Shown one piece after another: positions 7,285 through 16,899 of a stretch of 32,701 nucleotides of DNA. The notes below the pieces were generated by a model, which saw only the letters and a list, made by a program, of their open reading frames with translations, had not been told where the DNA came from and searched no databases. Each line of letters starts with the position of its first letter. Within the stretch, counting starts at the first letter, position 1. The stretch covers positions 1-32,701 of IMG/VR virus record IMGVR_UViG_3300030109_004766. One strand, given 5' to 3'. This stretch comes from a virus. The position numbers and the translations under genes are program-made.

Positions 7285-7303
7285 CTCAATACGCGGTACT
7301 GAG
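7285..7303 (-). terminator. Stem-loop after the giant virion gene, weak terminator or processing site
   Basis: Read on the minus strand, CTCAGTACCGCGTATTGAG folds into 8 base pairs (one G-U) with a CGC loop, 15 bases after the stop of the 2774-aa gene. It is followed by only GTTTTAG, so the U-run is weak and termination would be partial at best. It sits exactly where the internal-virion block ends and the fibre block begins, so it may tune relative expression by partial termination or by stabilising mRNA ends. Confidence 0.4.
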
Positions 7304-7317
7304 ATACAAATTGATAT

Positions 7318-10300
7318 CTACTTTAACCTCTGCCCTGGCTTAGCTTTTTTCTGAACCAAACGACTACTGTCTTCTTCAGCTTGATATTTTGCGGCTGACG
7401 CGGTTCTTTCACGAGTAATGTCACGCATATCAAGACCCAACGCTGTACGTATCGCAACTTGAAGATTGCCCCGCATACCCGCAGCTTTTTCAGGCGACGT
7501 CTTCTCCATCTTCAACAAGATGTCATTTACCTCACCAAAAGGACTGTTATTAAATGCCAACTGCATGACACCGGGCATCAGGTAATAGACTTTATCTTGT
7601 TTAGTTTCTACCCCAGGCCGCTTAAGGGGCAAAGGATCTACATCTTTCCCCGCATCAATGTCTTTTTTACGCTCAATCAACAAAGAATATGGGTCATCTC
7701 TTTCGTCTAATTCAAGTACATCTAATCCTGAGTAATCAGCAAAAAAAGCAAAAGCAGGATGCACCTTTCTCGGTATTTGAGATCCACCAATACCTAAAGA
7801 CGCCATTGCATCAGACACACCAATTGTTCTTTCTGTGTTCAACAAAGCATTTAGTGGTGTGATCGGACTAATTGCATCCGATCCATCATCTTCATCCGTA
7901 AACCAGGCATCACCCAACTCTTCAACCTCACCTATTGCCAGCAGCATCGTAGAAGCCAAATACGTAAAGTGATTCATTGCAGCATTGTAGGTTGGGTCAG
8001 GTAAAAACAGCCCCATGTACGGCGCATCTGGACGATTTTGTCGATACAAATCCGTCCAAGTTTTCATCGTTTGTTTAAACTCACCAGGAATTTCGGGGTC
8101 AATTGACACGTCAACTGCACGCTCTGGTAGGTACGGAAGCCTCAGAGAAATTCTATCGTGTAAGTAATTAGGCATTGAGGAACGATCTGTTCTCGGTACA
8201 TAAAATGCTGCCAGAGAACGACGATCCACCAACAAAGGTTTACCCTCTTCGTCTTTCAAGCCACGAGCAATATCGACAAATTCTTCTGTAAGCTCTGTTG
8301 TTTGTCGCAATTGACCCAAAGATGCGCGAACAACTGAACCCGAAACAAACAAACGTAATTCTTCTCGAACGATTGGTGGGATACGACCATCAACTTCGTA
8401 CCGACCATAGATTTCTTTCTTCAAAGCAAAGTAGCTTTGCCTCAAATCATCTGGCAGTCCATCCACATAGATTCCGTTTTCATCAACAGATGCCGCGTAA
8501 ACAAGCTCACTGAGAGCATCGCTACCCTTATCATAGGCTCGACGCATAACACCCAGCCTGTACGCGCCTTCGGGGCTGAATAAGACGTCAAACATCTGGC
8601 GGTTTGCGTTCTTTTGGAAAGCCCAGAAAGGGAAGAATAGGTTGACCAGGAAGTTTCGATCGCCCTTAGACATGCTGCCTGCGTAGTCATAGAGCGCTTC
8701 AACTGCGATACGTGCCGCAGTTTTGGGGTCCATGCCGCCTTCAATCAAAGTGATTGCAAGACCTGCGCGCTCTCGCTCAGCCCAAGCTTCTGCAATATCT
8801 TCTGATGCGCCTTTGAGATCACCAAGAATATCTTTGCCCGCTTGAGACAAATTCCCTTTTTTCTGCTGCTCCATCAAAAACAAGTTTCCGACATTCTCAA
8901 TCTTCGTACCCAATTGACTGGTGTCGAATGAGGCGAAGACACCTGCTTCCAGAAATATCTGACGCAGATCGCTCATCACATAGGGCTTACCACCCAAGAG
9001 AATAATCTCATCACCGCCACGAATTACGTCATTAACATTGATGTGCCACTTAGAACCACGGCTAAATTTCTTCGCCCACTGTGCCGCCTTATCACCACCG
9101 GACTGCAGCACGCGTCGAAATGCCTCAACTTCTTCACCCTTACCGGCTCGACGTGCAGCGAATACAGCAGCTTGACCTATCGGATTCGACAACACATTCT
9201 GAGTAAACATTCGAGTGGTTGAGACAAATGCTGTTCCGTATCCCGCACGAAGGGCTGTTTGGTTGAAGTGATCGAATGTATTCATCCAAAAGTATCGAGA
9301 CTTCAAGACAAAGTGACCACGAACCATACGTGTTTTGAGGTACCGATAGATCAACGCCATATTCAACTTGGTCGTTGTGTTCGTACCTTTTGAGATCACG
9401 TCCTCACCAGCCGCCATCACAGTATGCATCGCATCAAATAGGTCGCCGTTAAGTGACTTTATGATGGTTGGATCATTCGCCTGAGACATAGCCATCGCAA
9501 GACGGTTGCGTGCCGCGTTTGGAAGATACATTGTGACGCCGTCCAAACTGAACACGTCAACCATACGGGGGTTGTACCCCATAAGATCTACGAAACGTTT
9601 GACCTGGACCAATTGCTCATCAGATACTTTCTCACCGACCAGGTACATATTGACGGCGCTTGCAAGTTCTTCATCGGCAGCAATACCAAGCTTAACCCAG
9701 TTAAGACGGGCCTTATGAGCCACACCATGACCTGCTACCAGAATAGCTACACGGTTCGCAACTTTGTTATCTTCAGGGAATAGCGTCGAAATCTCATCAT
9801 ACAAACGAATAAATGTGTTTTGAGGTACGTCAACAATACCGGCATCAGACATCATCGTGGAGTACAGTTTGCTTTTGTTATCCGCAGGATCGACACGCTC
9901 GACTAAGTTTGCGTAATACATAAACGCTTCGAGCAACCCACCGGCTTCAGTAGCACCTTTTGGTTGTGTCAAAAACTGAGGGTAAAACTCAGATGACTTG
10001 TACCCCGCTGCCTCAAACGCTTCTTTGATAAACCGGTTTGATTTATCACCCTTCACCACAGCATTAAACGCTTCGATGATCTGCTTTTGGGTGATATCCT
10101 CGCCCCCGACTTTCATCTGGGTGATTGTTTTCAAAGCTTCTGAGGCTGAGTTATTTTGCCTTACAAGAGCCGCGTACGTTTGAAGAATCTCTATTTGAAT
10201 CTTCCCTGCTTCCTCGGTCGCCATTGCTTTGAAGTACTTCTCCATACTCTTCACAACAGAAGTCACTGAGTCATGACCAGCACTCATCGCTGACCGACCA

Positions 10301-13300
10301 CCCTTGGCAAACTGAACAGTCTTGGTACCCGTCAGGTACCGCATCAAATTATTGATGTCACCTTCGACAACAAGCGTAATCGCGTCACCAATAGCTTGCT
10401 GAACCAGCCGCTCACCCGCTTTGACCGATTCTCGAATCGCAGGAGGTAGATGGCGCATGTCAGCGTACGCATCACCACCGAGGAATATGTTGCGAAATAC
10501 CCGACCCAATGGTCTATTAAGCATCGCCTGGTCAGTTAACTCTGCGGCTGAACGCTCTTCGATTGCTTTCTCAGCACCACCAATAGGCAAAGGCACAGTT
10601 TTCTTCGGCTGTATCTCAAACAACCGAGCATCCTCAAGCTGCCTCTGAGCCTTCGCCAAATCAGTCAAAGTAAACTGATCTTTTGGTTTACCTAAAGCAC
10701 CGCCGAGTTTAATCGCGACGGGAAATTTCAGTACTGCGGCATCGGGCTTATTTGGATCGTATCTTTTTAGCGCATCAGCCCATTGCTTCTCAAGATCTGC
10801 TTTTGATACCGGATTGCCCAAGCGATACAACTCTCGGTAGATCTCGTCCAAGACATCAAACTTCGTACCCTCTTTCTTCGCAGTAGACAGCATCGCATCT
10901 TTCGTAAGCTTAAAGATATTCGGAAGCGCAACCCGTTCAGAGCGCGTCCGCAAAAGCTTGTCCAATGATCGTGTGAGTCCGGGGTCTGTTCCTGGCAGTG
11001 GTCCGCCAGCACTACGACTTGTGATTGAGGTATATGTATCTTTAAGCCACTCATTTGCCTTACTCAAAGCCCCTTGAATTTCTGGTTGATCAGCCTGACC
11101 TGACTTCACGTAATGTAGGAACGCCCTCGCAAATTCTTGTTCAGCGGCTTCTACGACAGAAGCATCGTCTGCTGTGAGCACTGAACCACGATGACCAACC
11201 TTAATGCCCTTGGTTCCCAGCCAGGTAACCAAAGCCTTCATATCCGAGTCATCAAAGTTTCGACGAGTCACCCGACCGATTGCCAGCATGAAATCATCTG
11301 CCGTTGCGGTCTCCGTCAAAGCACGGATAACGGCACGGCCATCCTCCATGAAGTCTACAACCACAGGGTTAGCTACAAAGTCATCACCACGGGCAGCAAA
11401 GCGACTAACAGAACCCTCGTTGACGAGAGCATAAAGGTAATCAAGCGAAAATCTCTTTCCGTGTTCAATTGCAATTTTATCCAAGTCTAATTTAGCCAAG
11501 TTACGCGAGCTAATAAAATAGACATCGGTCAATTCGCCTTGTGCATCAGGTAAAGGTTTACGCTGAAACTTGACCCCTAAATTCTGTAACTTGTTGTAGA
11601 CACGAACAGCATCTTCCGTAGGCGTTAAATCACTAACAAAGCCCACACCCTCATTCTGCGCGTGCTTGAGTGCCCTAAGATATAAATCTGTTCCAAGCCC
11701 CTTACGCCGCAGAGATGCTGGAACCTCAACAGAGTCTACCTGAAAGACTCTTGAACCAAAAACTTTGTTCTCGCGGAAAAGTATTTCACCCAAAGGTTCA
11801 TCATATTTTTTTAACTTAGGTCGTTCATCAGACTTTTTAATTTGTCGCCTGTAAATTGTAACTAAAACCGGTGATGTAACTTTTGTGCCGCCTTCGGATA
11901 CAGTCACGATAGGTTCAGCATCAGAAACAACGCGGGGATCAAACTTAGATGCCGCCGTTAACAGCCGATCGTTTGCCACCAATACTTGAGCCAAAGCACC
12001 GGTCTCGTCCTCTGCCGTAATACCAAACAACTTAGCGATTAAACGCGTAAACTTGTTCCACAAAGTAGTTTTTGGTCCAATCTCTAAAGTTTGGAGCATC
12101 CGTTGAAAACTCGAACTACTTAAACTCCAAGCAAGAAACTCTTTCGTCGAACCGAAATAGTCCCAGCCCATTAACATGGCGTCGATTTTTACTGCGACAT
12201 CTTCAGTCAAATCTTGTGTGTTTCGGTAATTACGTAAAGCAGTAAGCGTCTCGTCGGATAGATCCTCTAAGTTTTTAATCGTAGCGTTATTAGGAGATGC
12301 ATCAATAAAAATTGATGTTGCAGCATGAATAAACTCATGCAGGATTGTCTCTTCATCCAAGCCCGTTCGCAAGGCACCAGCAATACCCCGAATTCGTACC
12401 TCGTTTAAAATACTCGAATACTGACCATAGCTGTTATTCATTCCAGTCGTATCAATTTCACGACCGTCAACAATCTTAAACGAAGGAGCGTTTCTTCTGA
12501 TTGTCGGTAAGATGCGTCGTGCAATTGCTCTGGTAGCAGGCAACGCTGCATGGTTCGCCAAAAACTCAACAACCTTTGCGCCTTCACCTGGTCCCTCAAA
12601 TTGACGTAGATGGTTGTAAAGATCTTCAGCGGACAAACTGCCCACAGGTTCGCTACGTTGAAACCAACCAACAAACAAACCACGAGGTGTAGACGGTTCA
12701 ATATCTGGCAATGGTTTCTGTTTTGGTGCCGTAGCTACAGGACCCTCAAACGCCCCACGAGCAGCCTTACCCGCTACCTTAGGCTTAAAGACAGACTCAT
12801 CAAGCCCCGTCAAAGCTTCTCGAAGACCTGTAGGTAGCTTTTCCTCCATTGGACCCGCAGGCGGATACTCGTCAAGTGCCTTCGCTGTAGGCGGTGTCTC
12901 TACATCTTTCGGTGTAGGCGCCTCAGGTGTCGGAGCCTTAGGCGGTGCATCAGGAGCAAGACCACGGGGCCGAGGTCTCGGTGATGGCGCACCAACAATT
13001 GCCTCAAAAGTCTCGTCGTAGAAAGCCTGTACAGTACGCTCGTTCTGCTTCGCCCACTTCTTTGCTTGGTTGTCTACATTCTTCGTAATTCTAAGCGCTT
13101 CATCGGCTGAAATATTCGGTGCAGCTTCTTGAAGCTGATCTAAAAAAGCCAATCCATCAGGAGACAAACCTGAGCGACCAACAGCTTTGTGCTTCTCTGT
13201 GATTGAAACAATCAATGGATCAACGGACAGACCTGCTTTTTCCGCTATTTTCTCACGCGTAAACGCCATGGCCGCTGCACGAGACTCAAACTGACCGCGA

Positions 13301-15642
13301 ATAGCTTTGACGCCTTTTGCCGTAGCACTTGCCGCAATCTCAGGTGTAACCTTGGTTTTCAATGCTGCACGAGTCTTCTTCATCGAAGTCACCGTGGTAG
13401 ACATTTCTTTGTTTAGCTTAGAAAGAAAGATATTCGTATCGGTCAACTTCTCAGGATCAAACGGAAGTTTCTGCGCCAACTCCGTTACCCGAAGTTTCCA
13501 AGCATTCGGATCATCACGAAGTAGTTTAATCGACTCAGCAGACTCCAAGTAACGAACAAGGTCGATTGATAGTTGACGCTGATCTGTAGTCAAATCTGGA
13601 TTAGCTGTACCGACATTGATCTCACGCATGAAGTCTCGTACTTTCGATAGAAAGCTAGACGCTTCTTGTCGATTAGCACTCAAAAGCTGTTCGTTAATGT
13701 TGCCCTCTTTCAACACACGAACAGAGTCTTTTAGATGCTCGATCGACTCACTCATACTGAGTAATTCACCGAAACCGACGGTCTGCTCATCCATGTCACC
13801 ACGAAGAAGTTTACGTCGTAAACCCTGATGGATATTCTGCTCAATGAAACCAAATGAACCAGGTATGATTGAGGCCAATCGGTTGCCTTCACCACCAGCC
13901 ATTTCAGGTGTTTCTTTACTCAGCTTACGGGCAATTTCCGTATCTAACTCATCAACAACGGTTGCTGCGTTTCTATCTAATCCGCGTGCCTCGGATATCG
14001 ATGCATCAGACTTCTTTGCAAACTCCTGTGCTTCATCAAGCAAACGCAGAGCCTCATCGTAGTTACCTGCAAGAATAGCATCAGCCACACCATCACTCAG
14101 AATCTCTTCGGCTTTGGCCAAAGACTCTGCACCATCACCCAAGCTGCCCGTTAAACCTGGGGCAAGCTTTCTAAGTCGAGCCACGTCTGCGGCAGATGTG
14201 CCCAACTTCTTTGTTATGCGTGCGGCAGCAGCGGCACCAATAAATGCATCGGGGAAAACAATAGCACCACCCAAGCCAAGCATACCCAAAGCAACTGCAG
14301 TAAGGCCGTCAGACTCAGCCGCCTCAGTGGATAGCGCAGCTTTTATGAGATCCCTACGGTCTTTAATACCTTCAAGTGATCCTTCTGAGATAGCGTCGAG
14401 AAACGATTCACCCTCAGGCCCTTTGGCGAGTCTCTCTACCGCACCTGTGAAGGCAGCTTGAGGTGCATCCATCAACTCAAAGAGGTGCCATGTAGGTGAG
14501 TCAAGACGGTAAACCGGTGCTTTGTTTTTCGCGTCTAAGCCAATAACTTCTACACGAACCTCACTCGCATTGTTCCACGCTTTCGAAAACCAACTCTTGT
14601 CGTCTTCGTTTTCTGTGTTTGGAATCTTCTTGAGTGGGTCAATCAAGTCGTATGAAATGAAAGCCGGAAGATAAAACTTGTTCAGTGTACGGAGAAGTGT
14701 TGCATCATACAAAGCGTTCTTCATTGCTTTGTCTTTCAAATCTTCGTACGAAACACCGTCCTCTCGGATCTGACCTCGACCGATACCCTCTTTCTTGGAC
14801 ATCTTGTTGAGGTCATACGTAGCGATGTTCCCGATAATGTCTCGAAACTTACTGTCCGCCAGGACGTCGCGAATCATTTTACCGGAAGATGGAGTACCCA
14901 AACTCTGTAGCTGTTGTTGCCAAAGCTTGGCTCGTTCAGGGTCTTCCGCCACTTTGTCATTGATGATCAACTCACCCATCTTATCAAGTTGATCCCACCC
15001 AGGTTGACCGACACGGATAATCGCATCCTCGGCCTCACCTTCCGTGTTGCCGTCGAAGATTATCGGTGGTTGTTCTCGAGGATCAAAGCGTGAGAGTATT
15101 CGCCGTTGTGCCGCCTCACGCTCTTTCTTTGGTAGCTTTTTCTTACCTGTTTGAAGGCGCTTAAGTCCTGACAAAGCAATGTCTGTTCCCCGTTGCTTTA
15201 CCTCACGCTTCTCTTTGGTCTCGCCAGCCTGCTCTCTCTGAAGTTTGAAAGACTTAACTACATCACTGACCGGCTCACCCTTTTCCGCCACCCGCGTAAA
15301 CAGGTCGTCGAGTGGAATATTCTGATACGTTGCTGCTTCTTTGTATTCTGTCGGCGTCAGCCCCGTAAAATCTGTGACTTCGCTCAGAGCATCTTCGTAG
15401 TTAAACGTTGGCGCTTCTTCTGCTTTACGCTTCTCAACAGCTTTAGGGTCGTATGAACGCTCTGTTTCTGCGTACTCAGCAATGATCAGACCCAGCCGCT
15501 CGATCTTCAAGTCTTTCGTCAGCTTACCTAATTTTTCCTTATCAAACTGTGTAACCTCAGGCTGTTTAACTTCAGGTTGCTCAGCATCGACGGCAAGGGT
15601 TTCTTCCTCAACAATTTTGGTACCTTGCTCTTCCTTAGCCAC
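7318..15642 (-). CDS. Giant internal virion/polyvalent protein with zincin and GNAT-like domains
   Basis: The 2774-aa product starts at a GTG with GGGG 6 bases upstream. N-terminal ~430 residues are charged and helical, followed by a hydrophobic stretch (about 443-475, LGMLGLGGAIVF and later residues) and long coiled-coil-like helices. A Pro-rich linker lies at about 885-935. Next comes ILHEFIHAAT with H1102, E1103 and H1106, and KEFLAW with E1168 as likely third ligand: a zincin metallopeptidase. At about 1235-1375 a GNAT-type acetyltransferase segment contains VPASLRRKGLGTDLY (R1312-T1318 is the acetyl-CoA loop). Another helical module around 1490-1570 (EQEFARAFLHY, NEWLKDTYTSI) resembles modules of large polyvalent proteins. 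Near 2320-2345 FFPFWAFQKNANRQ matches a motif I remember from large ejected phage proteins. Its place after other ejection-type genes suggests packaging and injection with the DNA. The domains are seen; the injected-effector role is inferred. Confidence 0.85.
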   Translation of the reverse strand: MAKEEQGTKIVEEETLAVDAEQPEVKQPEVTQFDKEKLGKLTKDLKIERLGLIIAEYAETERSYDPKAVEKRKAEEAPTFNYEDALSEVTDFTGLTPTEYKEAATYQNIPLDDLFTRVAEKGEPVSDVVKSFKLQREQAGETKEKREVKQRGTDIALSGLKRLQTGKKKLPKKEREAAQRRILSRFDPREQPPIIFDGNTEGEAEDAIIRVGQPGWDQLDKMGELIINDKVAEDPERAKLWQQQLQSLGTPSSGKMIRDVLADSKFRDIIGNIATYDLNKMSKKEGIGRGQIREDGVSYEDLKDKAMKNALYDATLLRTLNKFYLPAFISYDLIDPLKKIPNTENEDDKSWFSKAWNNASEVRVEVIGLDAKNKAPVYRLDSPTWHLFELMDAPQAAFTGAVERLAKGPEGESFLDAISEGSLEGIKDRRDLIKAALSTEAAESDGLTAVALGMLGLGGAIVFPDAFIGAAAAARITKKLGTSAADVARLRKLAPGLTGSLGDGAESLAKAEEILSDGVADAILAGNYDEALRLLDEAQEFAKKSDASISEARGLDRNAATVVDELDTEIARKLSKETPEMAGGEGNRLASIIPGSFGFIEQNIHQGLRRKLLRGDMDEQTVGFGELLSMSESIEHLKDSVRVLKEGNINEQLLSANRQEASSFLSKVRDFMREINVGTANPDLTTDQRQLSIDLVRYLESAESIKLLRDDPNAWKLRVTELAQKLPFDPEKLTDTNIFLSKLNKEMSTTVTSMKKTRAALKTKVTPEIAASATAKGVKAIRGQFESRAAAMAFTREKIAEKAGLSVDPLIVSITEKHKAVGRSGLSPDGLAFLDQLQEAAPNISADEALRITKNVDNQAKKWAKQNERTVQAFYDETFEAIVGAPSPRPRPRGLAPDAPPKAPTPEAPTPKDVETPPTAKALDEYPPAGPMEEKLPTGLREALTGLDESVFKPKVAGKAARGAFEGPVATAPKQKPLPDIEPSTPRGLFVGWFQRSEPVGSLSAEDLYNHLRQFEGPGEGAKVVEFLANHAALPATRAIARRILPTIRRNAPSFKIVDGREIDTTGMNNSYGQYSSILNEVRIRGIAGALRTGLDEETILHEFIHAATSIFIDASPNNATIKNLEDLSDETLTALRNYRNTQDLTEDVAVKIDAMLMGWDYFGSTKEFLAWSLSSSSFQRMLQTLEIGPKTTLWNKFTRLIAKLFGITAEDETGALAQVLVANDRLLTAASKFDPRVVSDAEPIVTVSEGGTKVTSPVLVTIYRRQIKKSDERPKLKKYDEPLGEILFRENKVFGSRVFQVDSVEVPASLRRKGLGTDLYLRALKHAQNEGVGFVSDLTPTEDAVRVYNKLQNLGVKFQRKPLPDAQGELTDVYFISSRNLAKLDLDKIAIEHGKRFSLDYLYALVNEGSVSRFAARGDDFVANPVVVDFMEDGRAVIRALTETATADDFMLAIGRVTRRNFDDSDMKALVTWLGTKGIKVGHRGSVLTADDASVVEAAEQEFARAFLHYVKSGQADQPEIQGALSKANEWLKDTYTSITSRSAGGPLPGTDPGLTRSLDKLLRTRSERVALPNIFKLTKDAMLSTAKKEGTKFDVLDEIYRELYRLGNPVSKADLEKQWADALKRYDPNKPDAAVLKFPVAIKLGGALGKPKDQFTLTDLAKAQRQLEDARLFEIQPKKTVPLPIGGAEKAIEERSAAELTDQAMLNRPLGRVFRNIFLGGDAYADMRHLPPAIRESVKAGERLVQQAIGDAITLVVEGDINNLMRYLTGTKTVQFAKGGRSAMSAGHDSVTSVVKSMEKYFKAMATEEAGKIQIEILQTYAALVRQNNSASEALKTITQMKVGGEDITQKQIIEAFNAVVKGDKSNRFIKEAFEAAGYKSSEFYPQFLTQPKGATEAGGLLEAFMYYANLVERVDPADNKSKLYSTMMSDAGIVDVPQNTFIRLYDEISTLFPEDNKVANRVAILVAGHGVAHKARLNWVKLGIAADEELASAVNMYLVGEKVSDEQLVQVKRFVDLMGYNPRMVDVFSLDGVTMYLPNAARNRLAMAMSQANDPTIIKSLNGDLFDAMHTVMAAGEDVISKGTNTTTKLNMALIYRYLKTRMVRGHFVLKSRYFWMNTFDHFNQTALRAGYGTAFVSTTRMFTQNVLSNPIGQAAVFAARRAGKGEEVEAFRRVLQSGGDKAAQWAKKFSRGSKWHINVNDVIRGGDEIILLGGKPYVMSDLRQIFLEAGVFASFDTSQLGTKIENVGNLFLMEQQKKGNLSQAGKDILGDLKGASEDIAEAWAERERAGLAITLIEGGMDPKTAARIAVEALYDYAGSMSKGDRNFLVNLFFPFWAFQKNANRQMFDVLFSPEGAYRLGVMRRAYDKGSDALSELVYAASVDENGIYVDGLPDDLRQSYFALKKEIYGRYEVDGRIPPIVREELRLFVSGSVVRASLGQLRQTTELTEEFVDIARGLKDEEGKPLLVDRRSLAAFYVPRTDRSSMPNYLHDRISLRLPYLPERAVDVSIDPEIPGEFKQTMKTWTDLYRQNRPDAPYMGLFLPDPTYNAAMNHFTYLASTMLLAIGEVEELGDAWFTDEDDGSDAISPITPLNALLNTERTIGVSDAMASLGIGGSQIPRKVHPAFAFFADYSGLDVLELDERDDPYSLLIERKKDIDAGKDVDPLPLKRPGVETKQDKVYYLMPGVMQLAFNNSPFGEVNDILLKMEKTSPEKAAGMRGNLQVAIRTALGLDMRDITRERTASAAKYQAEEDSSRLVQKKAKPGQRLK

Positions 15643-15654
15643 GACAATCCCCGA

Positions 15655-16890
15655 TTAAAACTGAGACGCAAAATCACCCAAAAGATGTTTCTCTGGCTCT
15701 GATTCTTCTTCTGCCTCTCGTCGAGGTATTGTAACGTCTTTTATGCGAAGCAATTGATTCAACTCAGCTTGCATTTGCTCTTTCTCATCTTTCAACGCCT
15801 CGATCTCAGCGTAAATATCACCAGGTCGACTCGTGTCACCGATACTATCTTGAAGCTCTGTTAGTCTCGAATTTGCACCACGGATATTTCTTTTACGCGA
15901 CAAAATTTCTACGCTCAATTTCTCGCCGGTTTTATCCGCGTCAAACTGTTGACCCATTGGTGCTCGCGGAGCAAACATCACACCACTCGAAAACGGAGCC
16001 CTTAGTGACTCAGGAGAAATACTGTCTGCCGTCGGTTTGTCGCCGCTGCCCAATGTTTGGTCATAAACTGATTGACCTGCAGCAATACCCAACCTCGCAG
16101 GAGATTTTATTAGTGCCTCTCCCAAAGGGTTGTTTAAAGCAACGCCACCAGTCCGAGGATCGAACAACTGTTTCATCGCTTGTCTCTTACGAGAACGAGC
16201 GTACACTCGAGGTTCTTCTCCTTCGATGGGTAACTCAACTTCACGCATCTCTGGACCGGAACTAAAGTACTCATAAATACCGGGTTGAGTTTGCTCAATC
16301 GTTCTCGCCCCAGTCTCGGCTTCAATCAACTTTTCTTGTGACCGCTCTCTCGATCTACCTGGGTACACAGGGCCGCGTTTCTCGTCAAACTCAACGCCAG
16401 GAGGGGGAGCCGAAGGTGCTTTAGCGGGCTCAGCCACACCAGAAAGAGACTCTATTTGCTCTAAAACCTGACGCAACTCACCTCTTTTCGCTGAAAGTAA
16501 TTGCGTGGCTTCGTCTTTTTCCAACTGAGCCATTTCACGTTCTTCAATCGTCGCACGAAGTTTGACCGGAGCCTGACCACGAACCGAAGACTGAAGGTTT
16601 TTAATTTCTAATTCAAGGGCATCGGCACGCTTGTTCAACTCGTCCAGATCACCCTCGACAGCCACAGGCTCTGGCTCTGGCTCAGGTGTGGGCTCAACTG
16701 GTGGCGGCTCAACTGGATCGGGTTCAGACGGAATTGCGGGCGGTGCAACAGGTGGTGGAGCAGCAGCCGCAGGTGGTGGAGCAGCAGCCGCAGGTGGTGT
16801 AACGGCAGTCGCCGCAACGTCTTGTGCTCCAGGAGTTGCCGCCGCTTGTACTACTTTCCGTGTTGCTTGTCCGAAGTCAAGAACGCCCAT
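15655..16890 (-). CDS. Proline/alanine-rich and coiled-coil virion-associated protein
   Basis: The 411-aa product has a short N-terminal segment (MGVLDFGQATRKVV), then a low-complexity Pro/Ala/Glu region (about residues 28-78) partly encoded by a 21-base tandem repeat, then a coiled coil (about residues 80-145, LDELNKRADALELEI and following). The rest is charged, Arg/Glu-rich and contains a second coiled coil near residues 330-385 (SRLTELQDSIGD, EALKDEKEQMQAELNQLL). Such build suggests a flexible scaffold or internal-virion partner. AGAGGT precedes the ATG by 5 bases. It lies between the 119-aa gene and the giant gene, 12 bases from the latter, so it likely acts with it. No family is recognised. 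Confidence 0.75.
   Translation of the reverse strand: MGVLDFGQATRKVVQAAATPGAQDVAATAVTPPAAAAPPPAAAAPPPVAPPAIPSEPDPVEPPPVEPTPEPEPEPVAVEGDLDELNKRADALELEIKNLQSSVRGQAPVKLRATIEEREMAQLEKDEATQLLSAKRGELRQVLEQIESLSGVAEPAKAPSAPPPGVEFDEKRGPVYPGRSRERSQEKLIEAETGARTIEQTQPGIYEYFSSGPEMREVELPIEGEEPRVYARSRKRQAMKQLFDPRTGGVALNNPLGEALIKSPARLGIAAGQSVYDQTLGSGDKPTADSISPESLRAPFSSGVMFAPRAPMGQQFDADKTGEKLSVEILSRKRNIRGANSRLTELQDSIGDTSRPGDIYAEIEALKDEKEQMQAELNQLLRIKDVTIPRREAEEESEPEKHLLGDFASQF
16750..16799. repeat. 21-base tandem repeat within the Pro/Ala-rich coding region
   Basis: Two identical 21-base units (16750-16770 and 16771-16791, AGGTGGTGGAGCAGCAGCCGC on the plus strand, one base over the quoting limit if joined, so read as AGGTGGTGGAGC then AGCAGCCGC) are followed by a partial third copy. 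They encode PPPAAAA repeats in the 411-aa protein. The unit length is a multiple of three, so copy-number change by slippage would keep the frame and change linker length. Confidence 0.8.
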
Positions 16891-16899
16891 TAAACACCT

